Source: Desulfobacula sp. (GTDB lineage Bacteria > Desulfobacterota > Desulfobacteria > Desulfobacterales > Desulfobacteraceae). From it: a stretch of 64,000 bases of DNA. Positions 19,081-27,651 of the stretch are shown one piece after another. The DNA lies in contig JAMPXP010000008.1 in NCBI GenBank assembly GCA_023701135.1, forward strand, positions 1-64,000. The letters run 5' to 3'. The position numbers and the translations under genes were made by a program. Every line of letters starts with the position of its first letter. Within the stretch, counting starts at the first letter, position 1. The notes beneath the pieces were generated by a model. The model was not told the origin of the DNA. It worked only from the letters and a program-made list of their open reading frames with translations, and did no database searches.

Positions 19081-20772
19081 TTAGTTGTTTTTTTGGCAGA
19101 TGGCGATATAATGCCGGGTTTCCGGAAATGCCTGAAAGGGTTTGAAAAATTCAAGGGCGGCCTTGAACCAGCCCTGATTCATCAGGCAGATCCCCATGCA
19201 CAGGTTCAGGTCCTTATGCGTCGGGAAATGAGCCATCCCCTGTTCGAGGACGGCCATGGCCCCGTCAAAATCCCTGGTTTTCTGCTTTTGCATGGCAAGT
19301 CCCAGAAAGGCCCTGGCGTCCGGGGCAAGGGAAAGGGCCCGTTCAAAAATGAGGCTCGCAGTTTTTTCCTGGTTTTTTACCCGCAGGTCGGCCGCATATT
19401 CACCATGGGAAAAGGTCATGGCCAGCCGGGACAGAAAATCCGCATGAAAGGGGTAAAATTCTTTTTTGTCCACCAAATCCAGGTTCTGCGCAAATTGGTC
19501 CAGGTGATTGTAAAATGCGGCTCTCAGGCTGTCCCCAAAGGCTTTGACGGTTTTAAAATCAAGATTTTTATCGATTTCAAACCAGGGCAGATCTTCCACC
19601 CTCTGATGCCAGAAATCATCGGAAACCAGTCCTTTTTGTTTTGCAGACCGGTAAAGAAAGGTTCCGGGAAAGATGACCAGCATATAGAAAACAGCGCCCA
19701 GGGGCTGGATGGTATGGATCAGGTCCATGCTTTCCCGGATGGTGTCCCGGGTTTCCCCCGGGGAGCCGTAGATGAAATAGGCCCGGGGAAGAATGCCGTA
19801 TGATTTGGTCAGGGCAAAGGCGGAAATGATTTTTTCCCGGTCAATGGGTTTGCCAAGGGTTTTTCTGATTTTTTCAGATCCGGACTCAACCCCGTAGCTG
19901 ATCTGGATGCAGCCGGCCTTCCGCATGGCCCCAAGGATGTCCTCATCCACACAGTCCGCCCGGGATATGGCATTCCAGGTAACGGAAAGGTTTTTTTGGA
20001 TGATCAGGCGGCAGAATTCCACGACCCTGGGTTTGTCCATGGTAAAGGTGTCATCGGAAATATAAAAATGGGTGACGCCTTTTTTGGCCAAGGCTTCCAT
20101 TTCAAGGGCAAACCATTCAGGGGAATGGGCTCTGACCTGCCGGTTTCCCCAGAATTCCGGAGACCCGCAAAAGGTGCAGGCCCCGGGGCAGCCCCGGCTC
20201 ATGGCCAGGTGCTGGAAGGTAAAATAGGCTGAAGGGTGGGCCAGGGCGTCCAGGTCTTCCAGGGGCGGCCTCGGCGGCGTCTCGATGATCCGTCCGTCCC
20301 TTTTCATCACCAGGCCCTGGATTTCTTCAACCGGCGCTCCTTCCTCAAGCGCAGTCAGGAGTTCCGGAAAGGTGATTTCGCCCTCCCCTTTGACGATATA
20401 ATCGATTTCAGGGCAGACCGAAAAGAGGTGGTCAAACAGAAAGGTGGGGGCAGGCCCGCCAAATACAAGGACGGTTTCGGGATGGATCTTTCTGACGGCC
20501 CTGGCACAGTCAACGGCATTCCAGCGGTTGGGATTCATCACGGAGAAACCGATGACATCGGGCTTCCGGGTTTCCAAGGTCTTTTTGAAAACGCCCACCG
20601 GGTCCTCCCCTGCGTCGGCAAGGTTGAGGATCTCCGTGTCAAACTCTTTCTCCATGAGCTGGGCCCCGATATAGAAAAGGCCTATGGGTACGATGCGGGC
20701 GTCTTCCCCGGATATCCGCGGATCAAGGCAGGAGGGATTGACCAGGAGTATGGTGTACCGCTTCTTTGCCAT
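19081..20772 (-). CDS. B12-binding-domain radical SAM protein with C-terminal TPR-like region
   Basis: B12-binding-like N-terminus (TILLVNPSCLDPR, DVIGFSVMN), radical SAM CPGACTFCGSP, C-terminal TPR-like repeats. Confidence 0.88.
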   Translation of the reverse strand: MAKKRYTILLVNPSCLDPRISGEDARIVPIGLFYIGAQLMEKEFDTEILNLADAGEDPVGVFKKTLETRKPDVIGFSVMNPNRWNAVDCARAVRKIHPETVLVFGGPAPTFLFDHLFSVCPEIDYIVKGEGEITFPELLTALEEGAPVEEIQGLVMKRDGRIIETPPRPPLEDLDALAHPSAYFTFQHLAMSRGCPGACTFCGSPEFWGNRQVRAHSPEWFALEMEALAKKGVTHFYISDDTFTMDKPRVVEFCRLIIQKNLSVTWNAISRADCVDEDILGAMRKAGCIQISYGVESGSEKIRKTLGKPIDREKIISAFALTKSYGILPRAYFIYGSPGETRDTIRESMDLIHTIQPLGAVFYMLVIFPGTFLYRSAKQKGLVSDDFWHQRVEDLPWFEIDKNLDFKTVKAFGDSLRAAFYNHLDQFAQNLDLVDKKEFYPFHADFLSRLAMTFSHGEYAADLRVKNQEKTASLIFERALSLAPDARAFLGLAMQKQKTRDFDGAMAVLEQGMAHFPTHKDLNLCMGICLMNQGWFKAALEFFKPFQAFPETRHYIAICQKNN

Positions 20773-20783
20773 AGGCTGCCGGA

Positions 20784-21371
20784 TTAAAAAGAGCCCGTGA
20801 TCAGGTCGGAAAGTTTTCGCTTCGGCACATGGTGGACCCTGTTTTCATCCCGCCAGTAGCGGATATCCCCGTCCCTGCCCACCTCATCAATTTGGATGTC
20901 TTCCACCGGCTTTCCCAGGGCCACCACGAGTTTGACCTCCAGGGTGTCCGGGATATTCAGATAATCTTTGAGTTTTTTGATATTGATGGCTCCGAACATG
21001 CATCCGCCAAGGCCCAGGGCCCTGGCCCCCAGGAGGATGGTCTGGGCCGCAATGCCGTGGTCGCACCAGAAATTATCGGAAATGGTATGATCGCCCATGA
21101 TGACGATATAGGCCGAGGGCCGTTCCGGCTTTTCCGGGCCGGGCCAGTCCGTGAGATAGGCGGCCCAGCCCAGGCAGGAAAAAATCTCTTCGTTTTTTGC
21201 CTCATCCCGGCAGAGGATGAATTTCAAGGGCTGTTTATTGGCGGCCGAGGCGCAGTTCCGGGCCAGGTTCACAAGGCTTTCCAATGTCTTGGTATCTATT
21301 TTATGGGCATGGTCAAACCGCCGGCAGGACCGGTTATTCACAACAAGCCCGTTGAATGTTTCAAAATTCAT
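20784..21371 (-). CDS. Nitroreductase family protein
   Basis: NNRSCRRFDHAHKIDTKTLESLVNLARNCASAANKQPLKFILC; GAINIKKLKDYLNIPDTLEVKLVVALGKP. Likely start MNFETF at 21371 gives an ATGA overlap with rdgB. Confidence 0.88.
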   Translation of the reverse strand: MNFETFNGLVVNNRSCRRFDHAHKIDTKTLESLVNLARNCASAANKQPLKFILCRDEAKNEEIFSCLGWAAYLTDWPGPEKPERPSAYIVIMGDHTISDNFWCDHGIAAQTILLGARALGLGGCMFGAINIKKLKDYLNIPDTLEVKLVVALGKPVEDIQIDEVGRDGDIRYWRDENRVHHVPKRKLSDLITGSF

Positions 21372-22042
21372 GATGGTTTCCCCTGGCATCCCGCCCGTTC
21401 AAGGCCCGGTGTATTGAATTGGATCCATTTGATGATCTTGTCCATTTCCCTTGCCACTTCCTGGAGGGCCTTTCCCCGGTGGCTGACCCGGCCTTTTTCT
21501 TCGATGCTCAACTGGGCAAAGGTCTTATTGAGGGTCGGGAAGAAAAACACAGGATCATATCCAAACCCGTTATTCCCGGCCGGCTCGTCAATGATAACGC
21601 CGCTGCATTCCCCTTCATAGGTCAGGGCGGCCCCGGTGGGCACGGCAATGGAAATCACGCATTTAAAGGCGGCATTCCGGTTTTCCTTGTCCTTGACCGC
21701 AGCCAGCATCTTTTTGACGTTTTCCGCATCCGTGGCGTTTTCACCGGCATACCGGGCGGAAAACACCCCCGGCGCTCCGTCCAGAGCCTCCACACACAGT
21801 CCGGAATCATCTGCCAGGGCCGGGTATCCCAGGATTCGGGCCGTAAAGGAGGCTTTTTTATAGGCATTGTCGTCAAAGGTGGCGCCGTCCTCAATCACCT
21901 CAGGAATGGGGCCGAAATCATCCAGGTTCCGGATCTCAACGGAGGGGTGGTTTAATAATTCCTTAAATTCCCTTGTTTTTCCCTTGTTCCGGGTCGCAAG
22001 CACAATGATCTGTTTCAATGGGGGTCTCCTCAGGTCGTTCAT
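21368..22042 (-). CDS. rdgB: XTP/dITP diphosphatase (RdgB/HAM1 family)
   Basis: VLATRNKGKTREFKELL, ALADDSGLCVEALDGAPGVFSARYAGE, GFGYDPVFFFP, ISHRGKAL-like SHRGKALQ. Confidence 0.93.
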   Translation of the reverse strand: MNDLRRPPLKQIIVLATRNKGKTREFKELLNHPSVEIRNLDDFGPIPEVIEDGATFDDNAYKKASFTARILGYPALADDSGLCVEALDGAPGVFSARYAGENATDAENVKKMLAAVKDKENRNAAFKCVISIAVPTGAALTYEGECSGVIIDEPAGNNGFGYDPVFFFPTLNKTFAQLSIEEKGRVSHRGKALQEVAREMDKIIKWIQFNTPGLERAGCQGKPS

Positions 22043-22211
22043 GTTGATTTTTGCCTTGTTAGTATAAGACCCTGTCCCTGGTTTGTAAACCCCGGAACAG
22101 GCGGAATCTTTCCCCCTTAACCTGAACAGTCCCAGATACCTGCTTTACAACGCACAAAAGAACACTATAGTTTGGATATACATCTCTTACCATAGAGATA
22201 AAGGAGGTCCT

Positions 22212-22457
22212 ATGTACCAGAAAGATCAAATATGCGATAAAATACGATCCGTTTATCCGGATGTGGGCCAATGCGGCATTGATATCCGGGTGGATTTTGA
22301 TAAAAAAAACAAGGCCTGGGCCGTCCTGTTAAAAAAGGACAACCGGGAATTAAAAACATATTTAGAGCCTGAGGATGCTGACGCCTGTATGGAAAACCGT
22401 CAATGTATCGGGCTGGGATGGCAGATATACCAATTGAGAGACAATATCGCGGGTTAA
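22212..22457 (+). CDS. Conserved-looking small hypothetical protein
   Basis: 81 aa ORF with strong SD aaaggaggtcct immediately upstream. Confidence 0.6.
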   Translation: MYQKDQICDKIRSVYPDVGQCGIDIRVDFDKKNKAWAVLLKKDNRELKTYLEPEDADACMENRQCIGLGWQIYQLRDNIAG

Positions 22458-22584
22458 ATTTTTGAAATCAAAGACATATTAGCCTTGACTAACAAATTTG
22501 AAGCATTAGTCTATATGGCATACCGAAAACCTGTGCAATATACCGGTTTTCTTTTAGAAATACAAAAAAAGAGAGGATTCTCAA

Positions 22585-22773
22585 ATGAAAAATATACCAT
22601 CAAGAGATATTACAGGAATCTGTAAAGGGGAATGCAGAAATTTGGTCAGAGAGGGAGAAGAAAAACGCCAGAAGGAAATCAATGCCCATAGTTACAGCGG
22701 CGGATCTTCCCCAAGGGTTCCCTGGGCAAGCGCCAGGTCCGAACAACCGGGTGTCTATGGAGGCCATGTCTGA
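22585..22773 (+). CDS. Small hypothetical ORF (62 aa) preceding a hairpin terminator
   Basis: ATG after agaggattctca; followed by an intrinsic terminator at about 22820-22850. Confidence 0.4.
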   Translation: MKNIPSRDITGICKGECRNLVREGEEKRQKEINAHSYSGGSSPRVPWASARSEQPGVYGGHV

Positions 22774-22818
22774 TCCTAAGAAAGCAGTAACATAATAAAC
22801 CCGTTCCGATAAAAACTC

Positions 22819-22850
22819 AAAAGGCGCTCTGAATTTCAGAGCGCCTTTTT
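22819..22850 (+). terminator. Rho-independent terminator, possibly bidirectional
   Basis: AAAAGGCGCTCTGAATTTCAGAGCGCCTTTTT: stem GGCGCTCTGAA/TTCAGAGCGCC followed by a T-run, with an A-run on the other side; sits between convergent genes. Confidence 0.85.
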
Positions 22851-22867
22851 GCGTCTGGCCAACAGGA

Positions 22868-23761
22868 TTAGATGATTTCACTTTGCGTGGCCAGCACCGC
22901 GGCCTGGGTCCTGTCGTTTACCCCTAATTTATTAAAAATATGGATCATATGGCTCTTAACGGTATGGGGGCTGATAAATAACATACCGGATATTTCATTA
23001 TTGGTATATCCTTGTGCGATCAGCTTAAGCACTTCCATCTCCCTGTTTGTCAGACCAAAATCAGTGTTTTTTGATGGGCGGGGAGAATCCATGGTCTTTT
23101 CATTCTGCTGATCCGTCCTGAGGGCTGCTTCCAATTTGAGGATTTGTTCATGTTGCTTCTGGATTTGATTTTTCAGCTTTGATGTATTGATCTGTAAAGA
23201 AACCGAATTCACAAGGTTGCCGGTGTCGTCAAAAACAGGATAGACGGCATTCTCACTGATAGGCAAAGCCAGACCGGGGCATTTGTCCGCTGCCGCCTTC
23301 CCTTTCATGATGGCGGCGGCAAATGCCATGCAGGTTAGATACCCGCATTTCCGGCAATTTGTTTTTGGCAGGATTTTCAATATATCGATGATGGGTATGG
23401 GTTTGATCTGATCATAATTCGGCTTGATATTCTTCTTTTGATCCTCCACGCCATTCAGAAAATCGATAAAACCGGCAATAAAATCCTTGGCCGCCGCTTT
23501 GCTCTCAAAAAAATGCACAGCAGCCGAATCAGGATATAAAAAGCAGCGATACCCATTCAATAAAAACCTTACATGGGCCGGTTTTTCATAATATAAAGCC
23601 TCATCCAAGGTTGCATTGATATAAGGGAAGAGATGGCTCACATCCTGATCCAGCCTGAATGATGCCGACCAGATTTTTGACCTGGGATTTTCTACATCCG
23701 GTAACGGGTTCATGAACTGGGGAAGAATACAGACAAATTCAGAATAGTTTTTTATAAACAT
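22868..23761 (-). CDS. LuxR-type HTH regulator with a PF04060-like 4Fe-4S domain
   Basis: CRKCGYLTCMAFAAAIMKGKAAADKCP (CX2CX4CX16C); C-terminal LTNREMEVLKLIAQGYTNNEISGMLFISPHTVKSHMIHIFNKLGVNDRTQA. Confidence 0.88.
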   Translation of the reverse strand: MFIKNYSEFVCILPQFMNPLPDVENPRSKIWSASFRLDQDVSHLFPYINATLDEALYYEKPAHVRFLLNGYRCFLYPDSAAVHFFESKAAAKDFIAGFIDFLNGVEDQKKNIKPNYDQIKPIPIIDILKILPKTNCRKCGYLTCMAFAAAIMKGKAAADKCPGLALPISENAVYPVFDDTGNLVNSVSLQINTSKLKNQIQKQHEQILKLEAALRTDQQNEKTMDSPRPSKNTDFGLTNREMEVLKLIAQGYTNNEISGMLFISPHTVKSHMIHIFNKLGVNDRTQAAVLATQSEII

Positions 23762-23945
23762 CGGACGCCTTCATATTTTCATCATGAGAGTTTCATTATT
23801 CATTGGAGGAAAAAATACAAGAAAAATTATTAAAACCCCCCGGATGGGGGATGGAAAATAATCTATCAATTGATAAAAGATTTCCATGAAGCATGATTAA
23901 ATAAAAAAGACAAAGAACAAAGACAAAAAAAGGAAGGTTAAAAAG

Positions 23946-24560
23946 ATGGAAGCCACTATTTTTGAAACCCATTATAAAGAGTATTGCCGTCAAATTGCCG
24001 AACTTGATTTTTCATCCATAAAAGACACGCTTGGGATAGAATTAAGGGGCCGGGATGCCGTTATTTCCTTTTTCGGGGAGGACTATATCGTTTCCGATAA
24101 AGGGATTGCAGATGAGTCCGGTAACCGTCCCAATTACATGGTTTGCGTGATACTCTCCAAATACCTGCTGCTATGTCCCGGTGCTCCCGTTGTGAACAAG
24201 GAGTGGTCAGCACTCAAGGATTTTCATAAAATGTCTCAATTTACAAACCTTAATTTTTTTACCAGTGATACGGAAGGACCCATTGTTAAAAGATTTTCAG
24301 GCCGGGTCGGCGAATTATCGGATGCATCCCGAAAATTAGGCGGCAAGCCCTGCGAATTGGGCGTATCCCATGATTTTGCCATGGAGTTCAGGGTGCTGCC
24401 GAAAATAGAGATACTGCTGATTTTTAATGACCGAGATGATGAATTTCCAGCTACATGCTCCGTGTTGTTTCAAAAACAGGCCGAGGACTATCTTGATCCT
24501 GAATCGCTTATTATGGTCGGTACGGCCTTTAGACAACGATTGCAAAAACTGTCCGTTTGA
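23946..24560 (+). CDS. DUF3786 domain-containing protein
   Basis: KLGGKPCELGVSHDFAMEFRVLPKIEILLIFNDRDDEFPATCSVLFQKQAEDYLDPESLIMVG pattern typical of DUF3786. Confidence 0.75.
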   Translation: MEATIFETHYKEYCRQIAELDFSSIKDTLGIELRGRDAVISFFGEDYIVSDKGIADESGNRPNYMVCVILSKYLLLCPGAPVVNKEWSALKDFHKMSQFTNLNFFTSDTEGPIVKRFSGRVGELSDASRKLGGKPCELGVSHDFAMEFRVLPKIEILLIFNDRDDEFPATCSVLFQKQAEDYLDPESLIMVGTAFRQRLQKLSV

Positions 24561-24593
24561 AAGAAAACGCTTGAGATCACAAAGGAGGACAAC

Positions 24594-25649
24594 ATGACGG
24601 ATGTATATGAAAGACTGGCAAAACACCTTGACAACCTTCCGGCGAGCTTTCCGGCCACGGATTCAGGGGTTGAAATCAGGATATTGAAGCAGTTGTTTAC
24701 ACCGGAAGAAGCGGAAGCCGCAACAGCCCTTGCCCTGTTTCCCGAACCTGCAGACATTATTGCGAAAAAGCTCGACAAAAATGAATCCGATACTGAAAGG
24801 CTTTTGTATGGTATGTCAAGAAAAGGACTCATCGGCCGTTCCGGCAAAGAGCAGCATAAATATATGGCCGCCAATTTTATCATGGGGATATGGGAATATC
24901 ATGTCAATTCGCTTGATGAGAGGCTCATCCTTGATGTGATTGAATATATTCCTCAGATCTGGGAAAAGAGCTGGGCAAAACAAAAAACCCAGCAAAAGAG
25001 GGTCATCCCCATATCAAAAAGCATTCCCGCTGAAATGAACATCATGCCCTATGAACAGGCGGAAACGATTATAAAAAAACAGTCCAAAATTGTGGTTGTG
25101 CCGTGTATCTGTAGAAAAGAGCATGCCATGGCCGGGCATGGCTGTGGCAAACCCCTGGAAGTATGCCTGATGCTGGGGGCAAATGCAGTTTTTTATGAAG
25201 AAAACAATATCGGACGATCCGTCACCCAAGAAGAGGCCCTGGAGATTTTGAACAAAGCCAATGAGGCCGGTCTTGTGCTTCAGCCGTCAAATTCTCAAAA
25301 ACCCTTTGTTATCTGTATGTGCTGCGGATGCTGCTGCTTTGTACTGAAAAACCTCAACAAAATGGATGAGCCTGCCAAAATTGCATGCACTAATCATTAT
25401 ATTACTGTCAACAAAGATGACTGCACCGGCTGCGGCAATTGTGAAGACATCTGCCAGATGGGCGCCATAACCGTGGGAGACGGATCAGCAGGCGTTAATT
25501 TGGCAAGATGTATCGGATGCGGTCTCTGCGTCACAAGGTGTGAATTTCATGCAATAAGGCTTGTTGAAAAAGAAGAATCCAAAAAATATCCCATTCCTGC
25601 CAATACGGTTGAACAATATATGAAGATAGCCGGGGAAAGGGGTTTGTAA
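24594..25649 (+). CDS. 4Fe-4S ferredoxin-domain protein with additional Cys-rich motifs
   Basis: CTGCGNCEDICQMGAI and CIGCGLCVTRCEFHAI; upstream VPCICRKE...CGKPLEVCL and ICMCCGCCCF. Confidence 0.85.
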   Translation: MTDVYERLAKHLDNLPASFPATDSGVEIRILKQLFTPEEAEAATALALFPEPADIIAKKLDKNESDTERLLYGMSRKGLIGRSGKEQHKYMAANFIMGIWEYHVNSLDERLILDVIEYIPQIWEKSWAKQKTQQKRVIPISKSIPAEMNIMPYEQAETIIKKQSKIVVVPCICRKEHAMAGHGCGKPLEVCLMLGANAVFYEENNIGRSVTQEEALEILNKANEAGLVLQPSNSQKPFVICMCCGCCCFVLKNLNKMDEPAKIACTNHYITVNKDDCTGCGNCEDICQMGAITVGDGSAGVNLARCIGCGLCVTRCEFHAIRLVEKEESKKYPIPANTVEQYMKIAGERGL

Positions 25650-25834
25650 ATCCCGGAGCACGCTCTTGAGCCTTTGCCGGTTATCAAAAATGAAAATTCT
25701 ATCCATATGTCTTGATGATTATCCATTGCCGGTTTTGTGAATTGCATATAGAGTTTGTCAGGCAAAAACCAAAGGGATCGGAGAGCCTTGTCCCGGTTTT
25801 TCGATTCGATAAACGGATGGTGAATTTGGCGGTT

Positions 25835-27172
25835 ATGGAAAAAACAAAGACCATGGATTTTGAAATCAAAAGATGGTCCATCTTTTTGATCCTGATGCTG
25901 ACCTATATCCTGGTGTATTTTCATCGCATGGCGCCAGGCGTCGTGTCCAAATTTTTAATGGCGGATTTTAATATCTCAGGGGCCGGTCTGGGCGCCCTGG
26001 CTGCGATTTATTTTTTTGTCTATGCCCTCATGCAGATTCCCTCGGGAGTTATGGCCGATATATTAGGGACCCGGACCGCCATTGTCGCGGGCAATATTAC
26101 CGCAGGCCTGGGGTCCATCCTGTTCGCCATGGCCGTTGATTTTGAAATGGCCTGTGTCGGGCGGTTCTTTGTCGGGCTGGGTGTTTCCGTGGTGTTTGTA
26201 AGCATCATGAAAAACAATTCAGTCTGGTTCAGTGAGCGGGTTTTCGGGATCATGAGCGGTCTCACGCTCCTGGTGGGCAATCTGGGGTCCATCTTTGCGG
26301 CAGGACCACTCTCCGCAGTCCTGGATATGTTCCACTGGCGTCTGGTGTTCGGCGGCATCGGGGGCCTGTCTCTGGCGCTGGCAATTGCCGGATTTTTAAT
26401 GGTCCGGAACCGGCCGGAAGATGCCGGTTTCCCAGGCCTCATCAGGGTCGCCGGCCCTGTTTCCCAAACGCAAAGCCCTCCCTGGCTGAAAAGCTTGGCC
26501 AATGTGATCCGGGCCAGACGCGTCTGGCCCGGCTTTTTTGTGCAGTTCGGCATGGTGGGCGGACTCTATGCCCTCATGGGACTCTGGGGTGTTCCCTATT
26601 TAAGGGATGTGTTCGGCATATCCAGGGCCTTTGCCGCACACCACATCACCGTCATGCTGGTCTCTTTTGCCGGAGGGTCCTTTTTCTTTGGCTGGGCTTC
26701 GGACCGGATCGGAAAAAGAAAACCGGTGATGCTGACCGCAGCGGTTATGTATGCAGGCTCATGGCTTATCCTGATATTTCTGCCCTGGTCTCCGGGGATA
26801 TCCGGCCTGGCGCTCTTCGGCCTCATGGGTTTTGCCGGGTCCGGTTTTGTGCTGACCTTCGCCTGTGCCAAAGAAGTGATCCATCCTGAGTTTTCCGGCA
26901 TGGCCGTGAGCGTGGTCAATACCGGTTGTTTTGCCGGCACGGCATTGATGCAGCCCCTATTCGGCAGAATCATGGACCTGACCTGGTCCGGCGCCCTGGA
27001 CGGCAGCGCCCGCATCTATTCCGCCGGGGATTACCGGAACGGTTTTTTTGTCATGCTTGCCTTTGCAACGGTCGGGGTTGCGGGGGCGCTGAACATCCAT
27101 GAAACCCATTGTAAAAATATTTCCAGGGCCCAGGAGGCACATCCGGCAGAACCGAATCCATCGTCCGCCTAG
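25835..27172 (+). CDS. MFS transporter
   Basis: About 12 hydrophobic segments; QIPSGVMADILGTRTAIVAGN and FFFGWASDRIGKRKPVML. The listed ORF starts at 25712; MEKTKTMDFEIKRW at 25835 is a likelier start. Confidence 0.88.
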   Translation: MEKTKTMDFEIKRWSIFLILMLTYILVYFHRMAPGVVSKFLMADFNISGAGLGALAAIYFFVYALMQIPSGVMADILGTRTAIVAGNITAGLGSILFAMAVDFEMACVGRFFVGLGVSVVFVSIMKNNSVWFSERVFGIMSGLTLLVGNLGSIFAAGPLSAVLDMFHWRLVFGGIGGLSLALAIAGFLMVRNRPEDAGFPGLIRVAGPVSQTQSPPWLKSLANVIRARRVWPGFFVQFGMVGGLYALMGLWGVPYLRDVFGISRAFAAHHITVMLVSFAGGSFFFGWASDRIGKRKPVMLTAAVMYAGSWLILIFLPWSPGISGLALFGLMGFAGSGFVLTFACAKEVIHPEFSGMAVSVVNTGCFAGTALMQPLFGRIMDLTWSGALDGSARIYSAGDYRNGFFVMLAFATVGVAGALNIHETHCKNISRAQEAHPAEPNPSSA

Positions 27173-27357
27173 GCCGAGTTCATTTCCTGTTTAAGCATCT
27201 GGGCCCTTTGCGCTGCCGATTCCCGGACATTTTCATCCGCGTCTTTTACCGCCATTTGTTCCAGCAGGCCAATGTCTTTTGATTTTAAAACGAATTTGAG
27301 ACGAACATTCGGGTCTGAATGCACATATTTTGGGACAAAAAAATCTGAAAACTTCAT
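27169..27357 (-). CDS. Small HEAT-like hypothetical protein
   Basis: 62 aa; VRLKFVLKSKDIGLLEQMAVKDADENVRESAAQRA resembles a helical HEAT-type repeat; SD-like aaggagga upstream on the minus strand. Confidence 0.5.
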   Translation of the reverse strand: MKFSDFFVPKYVHSDPNVRLKFVLKSKDIGLLEQMAVKDADENVRESAAQRAQMLKQEMNSA

Positions 27358-27651
27358 ACCATCCTCCTTATATATTATTGTGTAACCATCATGGGGATTG
27401 GATTTTTATGGTCTCAGGAGGATCTGGGTCAGTGTGAGCAGCGTTTCATAGCCGTGTCTTGGGTAAAGAACTCATGTCATTCACAGGGCTAACCGTATCT
27501 TGGACGGGGAAATGGACGAATCCAATCGCCCGATATAAACCTATTTTAGAAATATAAAGTTTAGACTTTAGTGTCAAGGCAAAAATCGATTTTTTTGCCT
27601 GAACGGATTTTAGTTAAAAAAATAGCATCAAAGCAAGGCCCAGGTTTTTTT

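Noticed and set aside
22585-22773. Possible RiPP precursor peptide
   Set aside because: No adjacent maturase, protease or exporter; two Cys and a Gly-rich tail alone are insufficient. Kept only as a small ORF.
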